Assembly: GCA_021229015.1 (NCBI GenBank)
Contig: CM037777.1
Coordinates: forward strand, 21,388,110-21,452,109
Length of the DNA stretch: 64,000 bases
Origin: Solen grandis
Lineage: Eukaryota > Mollusca > Bivalvia > Adapedonta > Solenidae
Direction: 5' to 3'
Under the pieces are notes generated by a model. That model was not told where the DNA came from. It saw only the letters and a program-made list of their open reading frames with translations, and did not search any database. Numbering within the stretch: position 1 is the stretch's first letter; the number at the start of each line of letters is the position of its first letter. Shown piece after piece: positions 48,701 to 56,252 of this stretch. The position numbers and the translations under genes were made by a program.

Positions 48701-48960
48701 CAACTGAAACATAACTCTCACCTTAAACTTTCCCCTTGCCACAGGAGATTACACCAAATTCCAACTGCAGGGCCCGTACCTCACACTGGCCCAGGGTATT
48801 GACGTCGACACGGAGAACCCTGTTTGGCCCCTGTCGATCAGTGTTTATGACAGAGGCAGTCCCAGCATGTCCACCCTGGTGGACATCGTCATCTATGTCG
48901 ATGGCGTGGACGATAACATTCCGATGTGGGCACCGCCCGAGTACGGCCACTACCAGATAG
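39695..48960 (+). CDS. Cadherin-domain cell-surface protein, 5' part only
   Basis: Exons: 39695-39740, 41311-41549, 42572-42791, 43980-44167, 44861-44990 and 48745-48960, phases 1,0,1,0,1,1, all compatible. They encode 346 residues of an unfinished protein. A signal peptide (MWILYFSVLGFYSSA) is followed by EC repeat 1 (about 17-120, ending GVNDYAPMF), EC2 (about 121-230, with LDYER, VTDNGLPES and KDMNDNPP) and EC3 (about 231-338, with DQDSGNNG and VDGVDDNIP), then the start of EC4. The Ca2+-binding motifs place it as a calcium-dependent adhesion or signalling protein. EC1 has a degenerate linker and no LDRE, so it may be atypical. The last donor (48961) is followed by no further exon before the gap, so the transmembrane and cytoplasmic parts are missing. 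Subfamily (Fat, Dachsous, protocadherin) cannot be told. Confidence 0.88.
39788..40931. mobile_element. Foldback element G, about 1.14 kb, in cadherin intron 1
   Basis: About 100-bp inverted ends: GGCTCGAATTCCAACAAC...CAGCGCTAAG...TTGATTCTCTAATAAAAAT at the left, mirrored at the right (TTTTTATTAGAGAATCAAAA...CAGCGCTAG...AATTCGAGCC). AGTT on both flanks may be the target duplication. A second foldback (40106-40267) is nested inside. Confidence 0.65.
40106..40267. mobile_element. Palindromic MITE F, copy 1
   Basis: Starts TTAAGGTAAAGTCCCTGCAA and ends GGGACTTTACCTTAA. Arms pair along most of the length (TGGTTCCGCTA / TAGCGGAACCA; AACCAAGG / CCTTGGTT). Confidence 0.85.
41311..41549 (+). CDS. 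Cadherin exon 2: EC1, first part
   Basis: Residues 16-95, with IEVAEDTPVETVV, DLTYSIKSGN and VYVYQPISFESRTIYFQ. Acceptor TTTCGCAG, donor GTAAAA, ends in phase 0. Confidence 0.85.
41856..42014. mobile_element. Palindromic MITE F, copy 2, in cadherin intron 2
   Basis: Same arms as 40106-40267 with scattered differences (TGGTTCCGCTACATTTCGGA; GGAGCCATTACAGGAACTTT). The right terminus reads ACCTGAAA, so the TTAA is not kept there. Confidence 0.85.
42205..42292 (-). mobile_element. tRNA-like SINE head, minus strand
   Basis: On the minus strand GGGCGAGTGGTTCTAG (A box) and GGTTCGATCCCC (B box) are spaced as in a tRNA. Lies in cadherin intron 2. A mature tRNA is unlikely because the acceptor stem is imperfect and no body is clear. 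Confidence 0.6.
42572..42791 (+). CDS. Cadherin exon 3: end of EC1, start of EC2
   Basis: Residues 96-168: LNIEVAQTS, VEITGVNDYAPMF, then YTVYVNENKKPGSVIA and DFDKGDDG, which stands for the usual DxDxGxN. Acceptor ATTCCAG, donor GTGGGT. Confidence 0.87.
42800..43979 (+). other. Cadherin intron 3
   Basis: No exon or recognisable repeat apart from AT-rich sequence and a CpG-richer patch at about 43300-43420. Confidence 0.5.
43980..44167 (+). CDS. Cadherin exon 4: EC2 core
   Basis: Residues 169-231: GDSGLFYMDP, APLDYERQREYTLTIQVTD, NGLPES and KDMNDNPP, the classic cadherin signature. GC-richer than flanking introns. Acceptor ATGACAG, donor GTAACC. Confidence 0.93.
44264..44302. repeat. (AAT)n microsatellite
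   Basis: Imperfect AATAAT/AACAAT run in cadherin intron 4. Confidence 0.85.
44861..44990 (+). CDS. Cadherin exon 5: EC3, first part
   Basis: Residues 232-274: VCEEPYIAETIDETKNEGTV and CSDQDSGNNGRLGYTIMN. Acceptor CTCCCCAG, donor GTATCC. Two Cys (233 and 258) lie in the same repeat and could pair. Confidence 0.9.
45049..45336. mobile_element. Foldback element G, short copy
   Basis: Starts GGCTCGAAATCCACCAACAA and ends GATAGAATTCGAGCC, with inverted inner arms (TGTAATAAAAGTACCCA / GGGTATG...TTATTACAG). Directly abuts the 57-bp satellite. Confidence 0.6.
45337..45656. repeat. 57-bp satellite, five full units plus a part
   Basis: Units start with TGGCTGTAATTCC at 45337, 45394, 45451, 45508, 45565 and 45622. 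Each unit is quasi-palindromic around TTAGCGCTAA and looks like the two ends of element G joined together. Because 57 is 3 x 19, the minus strand shows a 116-residue frame of 19-residue repeats, which is not a gene. Confidence 0.95.
47495..47840. repeat. Diverged tandem repeat, about 87-bp units
   Basis: Four units begin near 47519, 47606, 47691 and 47781 with GACGTTTATTGGCTCGAT-like sequence. Each also has AGTGACGTCGGTACTCGATT and TCTTAAGTGGCGTCC. CpG-rich, with repeated TGACGTC (CRE-like) cores. In cadherin intron 5. A related single block is near 48515-48545. Confidence 0.7.
48422..48485. repeat. Inverted repeat / hairpin
   Basis: GATCAGAAATTTCAGGCAGG pairs with CCTGCCTTAAATTTCTGACC around CAGAGC, with GGGACTCGG/CCTCGTCCC arms. 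About 300 bases before cadherin exon 6. Confidence 0.7.
48745..48960 (+). CDS. Cadherin exon 6: rest of EC3, start of EC4
   Basis: Residues 275-346: GDYTKFQLQ, GIDVDTENP, LSISVYDRGSPSMSTLVDIV and VDGVDDNIPMW. Acceptor GCCACAG, donor GTGAGG. Joins exon 5 in phase 1 across a 3.75-kb intron. Confidence 0.92.
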   Translation, partial: EITPNSNCRARTSHWPRVLTSTRRTLFGPCRSVFMTEAVPACPPWWTSSSMSMAWTITFRCGHRPSTATTR

Positions 48961-49546
48961 GTGAGGTCGCTTAATGGGATTATAGACAAAGGAGTCACGA
49001 GTCGTTGTTGTCTTGAGTACACAGACAAAACACATAATCGGACACCTACGGTCAATGCGTTCCGTTACTCTTCATTCAGATGTACGAAGAGTAGCGTAAT
49101 CAGCAGCCGTGGTTTTACGACGATGATAACCAGCGTCACAAAAACAAAGAATATCGTTTAAAATAGACCATTTCACCAGGGCTTCGGCAATATTCGGTAT
49201 ATTTCGTTTATTTAAACTGACCAATAAGTGACTGGGGAAAAATTCAAATGTATGTTTATTTCCCATTGAGCAATGCGTGGAAATATACACCAGCAGGTAG
49301 AAATGTTCGAGGATTGCTCGTTAATTTACGCAAGTTTACGTCTCATTTCAGAGTGAAATGGTTTATAAGGGTCAAAAATCATTATTTTATTTAATGGTGT
49401 AATAAGATACACAACCCCCAAAAGAAAATTTGTTAAAAGGACGTTTCCCGTAAATATTTTTTATATATTTTATATATATGCGTTTATTTTTAATTGTATA
49501 TATAATTTATTTATTCTATTTGAAGTACATTGTATTTATTCAATTT

Positions 49547-49646
49547 NNNNNNNNNNNNNNNNNNNNNNNNNNNNNNNNNNNNNNNNNNNNNNNNNNNNNN
49601 NNNNNNNNNNNNNNNNNNNNNNNNNNNNNNNNNNNNNNNNNNNNNN
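49547..49646. other. Assembly gap, 100 N
   Basis: Exactly 100 N, the usual placeholder for a gap of unknown size. It lies just after the last visible cadherin exon and just before pet117. Confidence 0.99.
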
Positions 49647-49668
49647 TTTGACTTCATTCATTTTAACA

Positions 49669-49920
49669 CTATTTTTTTTTAACTGCATCTGAAATTTCAT
49701 AATTAAGCAAATTTATAAACTCAATATAATTCTTTAAAAACTTTTGGTTAATTGTCTGTTTATCTTTAATTATTTTACTATGATAGCTAGGAATACAATA
49801 CAATATTTCTTTGAACACAAGCTCTATGATATTATTAAATTCTAACGCTAGAACCTCACCAATAACATTTATAAGCAAATCAAGTGCACCCACATACCGG
49901 ATAAGGGAGGTAACTGCGCA
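49669..49920 (-). other. Weak divergent open frame upstream of pet117
   Basis: About 85 codons stay open on the minus strand from near 49910 to the stop at 49669, with GALDLLINVIGEVLALEF and an amphipathic Ile/Lys-rich stretch. There is no ATG in frame at the start (GTG at 49893). The gap follows closely. It could be an exon of an unknown gene or chance AT-rich sequence. Confidence 0.2.
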
Positions 49921-49957
49921 GAACTACAGAAGGTTAAAAGGCTGACGAAAATAAATT

Positions 49958-50053
49958 ATGTCAACGGCAGCTAAGCTTACGTTAGCAGCATCTGTGGTGT
50001 TTACCACTGGAACAATCGCTTATGTTATTATTGCACAGAAACTAGAAAGAGAT
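49958..50053 (+). CDS. pet117: pet117 exon 1
   Basis: ATG at 49958, 32 codons ending QKLERD. The genomic frame reads on into the intron to 50233, which is not conserved-looking. TGCGCA at 49915-49920, 38 bases before the ATG, is an NRF1-type half-site. Confidence 0.72.
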
Positions 50054-51383
50054 GTAAGATTTATGACATACAATCATGTTATCATACGAAGATCCCTTCT
50101 TGCCACTGTCACAACTGAAAGGTTATGCAAGCAATCGCGTCTCATTGGAATTAACCAAGGTGTTCTGAATCTGAATCTGAAACAAATACGTTGTAGATCC
50201 CAATACTGGGTTTTACACAACGGAAAACGTTGAGGGGACGTAGTCTAATGTAAAACATGGCATTGACCAAATGCCATAGGTCTATTTCAAATATGTAATG
50301 TAAGACACCGGTTCCATTTACTCTAGTAGTGAACTGCTCGTATTATTATAGCCAGGTCCAGGGGGGGAGGGGGGGGCATGACCCCCTGAACCCACCTCTG
50401 GATCCACGCATAAAGTAAAGGCAGTGGCAAGGGGTTCAGATACTCTTTGGAAAGTCTAGATGTAGGTCTTATTTTCCTTTATTTTCGGATATCTATAAAG
50501 TCATATAGGACAAAATGACCATCTGTATTTCTCGTCTTCATATTCTGCTCTGCACAGAAACACGCCAGGTTAGTCCCTCCCTTGGACCCATGCATGCTGC
50601 TTACACTTTATTTTTATAGCATTCCTAGCAGTATACTTTGACCATGAACACTATCCAAATATATTCCGGCCAATCAGAATCTTCCTATATAATTTATAAA
50701 ATCACCAGCCATATCAATACTCCTTTGCAGGTACTGATGGTTCACTGGAGACATGTTTACTTGCTTGTTATTTGAGTCAGTCTTCAGTACTTAGTATCAT
50801 TTGCAGTAATAGTTCTCATAAATCCGCTGTATAGAGACCTATAATGAAAAAAAACACACACACATTGTTGGGTGTACTACATAAAACGGAGATAAAGATA
50901 TTCATTTTTTCCCTTATTTTAGTAATAGAATTTCGACCTTCACCCAGATACTGAGATGTATCCATTATAACAGCCATTAATACAGGTTTCTTACTCAAAC
51001 TACAGTGATCAACACCTGCCCAGTTTGATGTTTCGTATATATTTGAGCCTGTATTAAAAATCTAAATTTCAATGAATTGTCTTACTGTCATTTGGATGAT
51101 GTTGTTTTTTTTTGCTAAATATGCTATCCACTACTTGCATGTTATCATGATACCCTTAAAGTTTCATTATGATTTAAAATTTTGAACATTCACTTTATTT
51201 ATCATATTTCATTGATATCATATTTCCTGATTTTTTTTTATCAAACTATCTGATTCAAAAATGTTTCTCTTCTTCCAGAGCATGAAAGTTGGTGTAAATA
51301 TGGAGATAGAAAAGCAAAGGAGAAAGGAGGCAGAGCTGCTTCAAGCTGCACAAACAGCAGAAATGGGTCAGAAAGCAACCTGA
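49958..51383 (+). CDS. pet117: PET117-like mitochondrial cytochrome oxidase assembly factor
   Basis: Exons 49958-50053 and 51279-51383, joined in phase 0 (donor GTAAGA, acceptor TTCCAG), give 66 residues. The protein has an N-terminal basic/Ser start (MSTAAKLTLAAS), one membrane segment or mitochondrial anchor (about 8-26, SVVFTTGTIAYVIIA), then a Lys/Glu-rich helix (MEIEKQRRKEAELLQ) and stop TGA. The arrangement and the start MS-(A/S)-K-L-AASV resemble PET117 (human 81 residues), which supports cytochrome c oxidase assembly at the inner membrane. It is shorter at the C-terminus than the human protein. Identification rests on layout and a short motif; another single-pass mitochondrial protein is possible. 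Confidence 0.7.
51279..51383 (+). CDS. pet117: pet117 exon 2
   Basis: 34 codons from SMKVGVNMEIEK to QKAT and TGA. A donor-like GTATGT at 51409 suggests the 3' leader may be spliced again. Confidence 0.7.
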   Translation, partial: SMKVGVNMEIEKQRRKEAELLQAAQTAEMGQKAT

Positions 51384-53790
51384 GTTGAGAAGGGAAGATA
51401 ACTATTAAGGTATGTACATCAACATCAAGTAATTTTACAATTGATTCTGAGCACTCTTGTTTTTTTCATCATCTGTGGCTTCCTAATTGGGAACTAATTG
51501 GGATCATGACAATAAATGTAAGACATTAGTTTATTATTATCATTTAAACTGGTCAGAAAATTTATGTTGTAATATTCAAGCGTAAATAAAAAGAAGACTT
51601 CAGGCATATAAATTCAGCAACCCATGACATTTGCTTTTATTTCATACTGTTATAAAGAGGATTGTTCAGTGATTTTTAGGGTAAATTTATACCTTTTACA
51701 GGTGCTTTCCCCTAGCCAAAAAATGATATTTTTTCCCCAAAATAACTATGTGTACCTATTTTCCCAAAGATATAGCTTTTTTTCTCAAAAAAAAATGAAA
51801 TAAAAATAAATATGGAATTTTAATGAAATTTGAGTTAGAAGTTTAATGTTGATTGATTTGAAATTAATAATATACAGTGAAATTGATTCATTTTAAACAG
51901 TTGAGTATGTAATGTTAGTACAAGGCATGACAGATTATGTTTTTGTTTTTCTTATAAGAGACAGATATTGAAAATTCCTAATTTACATTATTGGGTTTAT
52001 CCTGCAGCTATAGTTATTCTTTTGTGATTTAAACAGCTTTGGTGTTAGTTTGTTTTTCTAATAAGATGTATGATGCAACGAGATAGTCCATCAAACACTG
52101 ACCGGTTATTACAAGTAGTTCTGTTATTTCATAGTTTTGTGTTGCAGGTAACATGTGATACAAAGAAAGGCAATGGAGTGTTTAGCATCAGTGGCATCAA
52201 GACAATTTAAACTAACATGTAATTTACCTGTCATTTGAAGCCAGGTTTGTCCTATTTCTAGGGACACAGGGTGACATACAAGATGCTAGTGGACATGGAT
52301 GTCTTCAACAGAAACAGCCTTCCTTCATTGTGGTCAGATTTTGATGTGGTGTGCCTATTTTTCAGGGTGTAGAAATGTTACTTCAGACATTTCTTTCTTC
52401 ATAATTTATCAAATCAACACAGTTTGTTATTATTACCAGTAGTCTTCATAATGGAACAATTTATCTGTGTTAATCAGTTTGATTAGTGTTTGTGATTATA
52501 TCTGGACATTTGTCAGTGATTATTTTTTATTTTTTTTTAAGAATTTGTATTATTTTGAAATATTAACTCCATTTATAGAAACAATTTGGTTTATTTGTGA
52601 CTTTTTGTCCTGAGATTTTCATATAAACTGGATTATGCATTGCAATTCATATCTTAATTGGATGATACTGAATGTTTGCCTTTTTTAGCAAATTGAATGA
52701 AAAACTGTTTGATCCATATTTCAGCATGAAACATGTACTTTGTTGAGTTTGAATTAAATTTTAAAAAAAATGAAATCTCTGAAAGATTTTTTATTTGATA
52801 CTTATAATTATACTGTGTGATACTTATATACTGTGTAATAGGATGAAAGACCGAGAAATATTCATTAATTATATCCCCTTATTATTTCATGACATGTTTA
52901 GGTTTCCTGGGAAATCATGTCGACCAGTCTGATTAAGAACAAAGTATGAAAGGTACTGCTTTCCACTCTTTCATATGACACAGGGGGTGATGTTTGGTCA
53001 TCAGATCTCTTCTTTTTCACTATATTACCTTACGTCAGAGAAATAAATGGTTCAAGGAAAAGCCTTTTTCACACACACACATCTGAATTTGATGTTATAA
53101 ATCTATTTAACATAACTATGGCATTATCATTATTTGGTGGTGGTGGGGTGGAGGGTAGAAAACAAGCATTTGGTAAAACTGGTTATCTATTAGATGAATT
53201 TTGTAGCTTAAAATTTATTTTGGACAGAGAGACAGACATACTTTTCTAGCATTTTAAAGAAAAAAGGATGGTCAAATATCCTGAATGATTATTTACCTTA
53301 AAATAATTCATGTAAGCATATTACATACTCATCCCAAATGAACTAGAGTTTGAATCAAACACAGGACTTTTGGTAGGCAAGTCAGACACTGTTTCATAAA
53401 AAAAACTTGTTTTATGGAAGAGATGAACAAGTTCCATTTAATTCCTCTACTACACAAATCATATGTGTGCATAAAGGTAAAAAAGGAAATTGTGATATAT
53501 TAACATTTCTTTTACGTAGATGGGAAAAGAAGTCATTGCAACTTATACTAATTCCCTTAAAGGTTCCCCATTAGTACTAGTACTATCATAAACGGAACCC
53601 ACGTCCACTCACTTTGCTTCATAATCGATCATCATAATCAACCATGGGGTTATTTGATTAACAAAACTTAATACTTGTGTGTTATTAAGCACGGGTAGGA
53701 CATCAACGGTTCATTTGCAAAATGAAATGGTGCGTTACATACTGCTTATTATATTGTTCAGATTTTGAAATCAGCTTTTGCTTTCATAAC
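51384..53790 (+). other. pet117 downstream region
   Basis: AT-rich non-coding sequence, probably including the 3' untranslated region. Second copy of the CCCC/TTTT repeat at about 51700-51870. No other gene seen. Confidence 0.4.
51700..51870. repeat. Degraded repeat with CCCC/TTTT blocks, copy 2
   Basis: Ordered similarity to 21630-21800 (TTTCCCCTAGCCAAAAA, TTTTTTCCCC, TATTTTCCCAAAGATATAG, TTTAATGTTGATTGATTTG). Confidence 0.4.
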
Positions 53791-54030
53791 TTAACCCTTT
53801 CCCTCATAGAGGACACCATGAAAAAGACTATGTGAACAGCATAAAACCAGATCAGCTGCGAGTTACTTGCAGGCTGATCAGGTTTTATGCTGTTCGCTGC
53901 TCCTCAGTGGTCTGGAAATGAGGATTTGTAATTAAATTTGGTAAGGTTTAACTGTGGTTTTCTGCAGATCAGGCTTTATGTGGTACCTACTGATTGCGTC
54001 AAAATGAGTCCATATGAGGGAAAGGGTTAA
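53791..54030 (+). mobile_element. TTAA-bounded foldback MITE (family A), copy 5
   Basis: TTAA on both sides, CCCTTTCCCTCATA ends. The central hairpin has one deletion (CAGCTGCGAGTTACTTGCAGG). Confidence 0.9.
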
Positions 54031-54237
54031 AGGGAGAATATTCAAAATACTGTGCATAGTTTTATTGGTTCGTGAATAGCTGATTAATATTAATGAAAAC
54101 AAAGTTTTGCTAGTGAAAAATCCACTGTATATATGGTAGTGGTAAAAGGACATGTATCGTGGGCTCTGACGATGCATTACTTTGGAAAGGTCTTAACCCA
54201 AGACCAAATATACCTCATAAATAAACAGTTGGGTTCA

Positions 54238-54320
54238 GTCATTTGGGGACTGTGCTGCATCATTGTGATATCATGCCAAAGATATTGGACAAAATACCAC
54301 ACCCAGCCACAATATCCTGA
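54238..54320. mobile_element. SINE body fragment
   Basis: TGTGCTGCATCATTGTGATATC and ACCACACCCAGCCACAATAT (in parts) match the body of the 16517-16830 family. Abuts a separate SINE at 54341. Confidence 0.4.
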
Positions 54321-54340
54321 CACAGGGCAAAAAAGTTCAG

Positions 54341-54520
54341 GTGCCTGGATAGCATAGTGGTTAACGTGCCTCGCTTCTCACCAATGCATCCCGGGTTCGA
54401 TTCTTTGTCATGTACCGAGAGGGTACAGTGGTCGCCCGTCCAGACACGTGGGTTTTCTCCAGGCTCTCTGGTTTCCTCCAACAATAATGACCACATATGC
54501 GCCATCAGAGCCATCAAGAG
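54341..54520 (+). mobile_element. tRNA-derived SINE, plus strand
   Basis: tRNA-like head with A box TAGCATAGTGGTTAA (54350-54364) and B box GGTTCGATTC (54394-54403). The body carries TGGGTTTTCTCCAGGCTC and TGGTTTCCTCC, a conserved central domain seen in many invertebrate SINEs, including bivalve ones. Internal pol III promoter looks intact. Not a functional tRNA. Confidence 0.75.
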
Positions 54521-55288
54521 TGATTAATATAAGTTGTGAGTACTTGTTTCATAATCGATGTAAAATAAGTTTAAATTAAAATATAAAAAAATTGATTGCA
54601 AAGCAAGTTGTTTTAGCATTACCACATTACCAGTCTTAATGACTTTGATATAACACAGCCAGCACCAACAACTTTCAGGTTACTGGGTGGGCACCTAATC
54701 CCTAGATGCACTGGATGGTAATCACTGATATGTACAGGCAAGTATCTGGTCTTAATGAGCAACCTCATCAAATGTCTTAATTGTAAATCATGGGGAAAAT
54801 AATCAATATATATACTGTGTACTGGTACTGATGGAACAATAATTATCCTGATCTGCAAGACAGGTAATTGCTATCTAGGCTACTTGTAAATAAACACACA
54901 TTATACAAAGCCATTATTTATTAGTAATAAAAATGTAACAATGCAACAGATAAAATCATAAATGAAAGACTTTCATGGTATGTTTCAGCATAAAGTTTAA
55001 TCAACACTAGACTTCTGCAGAGCGGCGCCAATGCTCGTCTGTTTTACATGTAGACAACTATCAAACACGGTTCTTTAGTAACGCATTTCTCCTCAATGAG
55101 ATATAGAGAAATCAGTCGCATCAGAATTTCTGTGTATGAAGTCAATAGTTATGTTTCTTGTGTACAGCACTTCTCCTGAAGGAGGGTCAATATATCTCTG
55201 ACATTTCATGTCAATATCTTAAATACATTTTGAGTAATCAGTCACATTAAAGTTTTTGTAAACAATTAGTTGATCACAATAAGTCTAC

Positions 55289-56252
55289 TTTTTAGCTCAC
55301 CTGAGCAGTGTGCTCAGGATGAGCTTTTAGGATCGATTGAATGTCCGTCGTCCGTCCTTCCTTCCGTCCGTCCGTCCGTCGTCCGTCGTCCACAATTTGT
55401 TCGTTTGCACTCTAGCATCTTCATTTTATGAGCAATTATCTTCAAACTTTAAAACAATGTTTATAACATAAAATCTCGGCCAAGTTCGATTATGGCTGAT
55501 ATCTGAAATTAGGTCAGGAGTTATGCCCCTTTTAAAATTCAAAAAAGCCAGATTTCACATTGTTTGCACTCTAGCATCTTCATTTCATGAGCAATCCTCT
55601 TCAAACTTTATGGCAATGCTTATGACCATAAGGTCTCGTTTGAGTTCGTTAATGCTGAGCCGTCAATTAGTTAGAAGTTATCCCCCTTTTAAATATTAAA
55701 AAAATCCAGAAATCACTTTGTTTCACTTTTGTCTCATCTTTTGAGCAATCATTTTCAAATTTTTAGGGAAAATGTTTTTGCCCTAAGGTCCGATTGATTT
55801 CGTTTGGGCTGGATCCGTTTTTGGGTCAGGAGTTTCCCCTTTTTAATATAAAAAAAGCCATATTTCACGTTGTTTACACTTGATTTCCTTTTTTTAGCAA
55901 TCATCTTAAACTTTATGATATTGTTAATGCCCATAAGTTCGATTGGTTCGATTAATGTGGATCCGTAAATTAGGCAGGAGTTATGCCCCTTTTAATAAAA
56001 AAAAATGCAAGATTTATTTTGTTTATTCTCTCCCAAACTTATTTTTTTAACAATCATTTTTAAATTTTTAAGCAATGTTTACCCCATATCTCAAAATCGG
56101 GTTAAATTTTAAAAATGATATTGACATGTAAATTTAGGAGTTTGCCATTTACCATAAAAAAAAACCAGATTTATTTTTTACACTAAAGATCTTTATTTTT
56201 AAGCAATCATCTTTTGGTTGAGGCCCAAGGGGCCATTTTGGGCCCTTTTTGT
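55289..56252 (+). mobile_element. Family B-type element, third core variant
   Basis: Starts TTTTTAGCTCACCTGAGCAG with hairpin, then a GTCCGTCCGTCC microsatellite (55338-55391). The core repeats TTGTTTGCACTCTAGCATCT-like units. The right end is GAGGCCCAAGGGGCCATTTT. Increasingly degraded to the right. Confidence 0.6.
55338..55391. repeat. (GTCC)n microsatellite
   Basis: GTCC/GTCGTCC repeats at the start of a family B-type element. The equivalent tract sits at 4745-4793, 35067-35119 and 35555-35590. Confidence 0.85.

Noticed and set aside
50054..50233. Longer unspliced version of the pet117 first exon (91 residues)
   Set aside because: A good donor follows codon 32, and the spliced product gives the expected Lys/Glu-rich helix and stop. 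The read-through tail looks like intron.
54341..54410. A functional tRNA gene
   Set aside because: Boxes A and B are present but the acceptor stem is poor and a SINE body follows directly.
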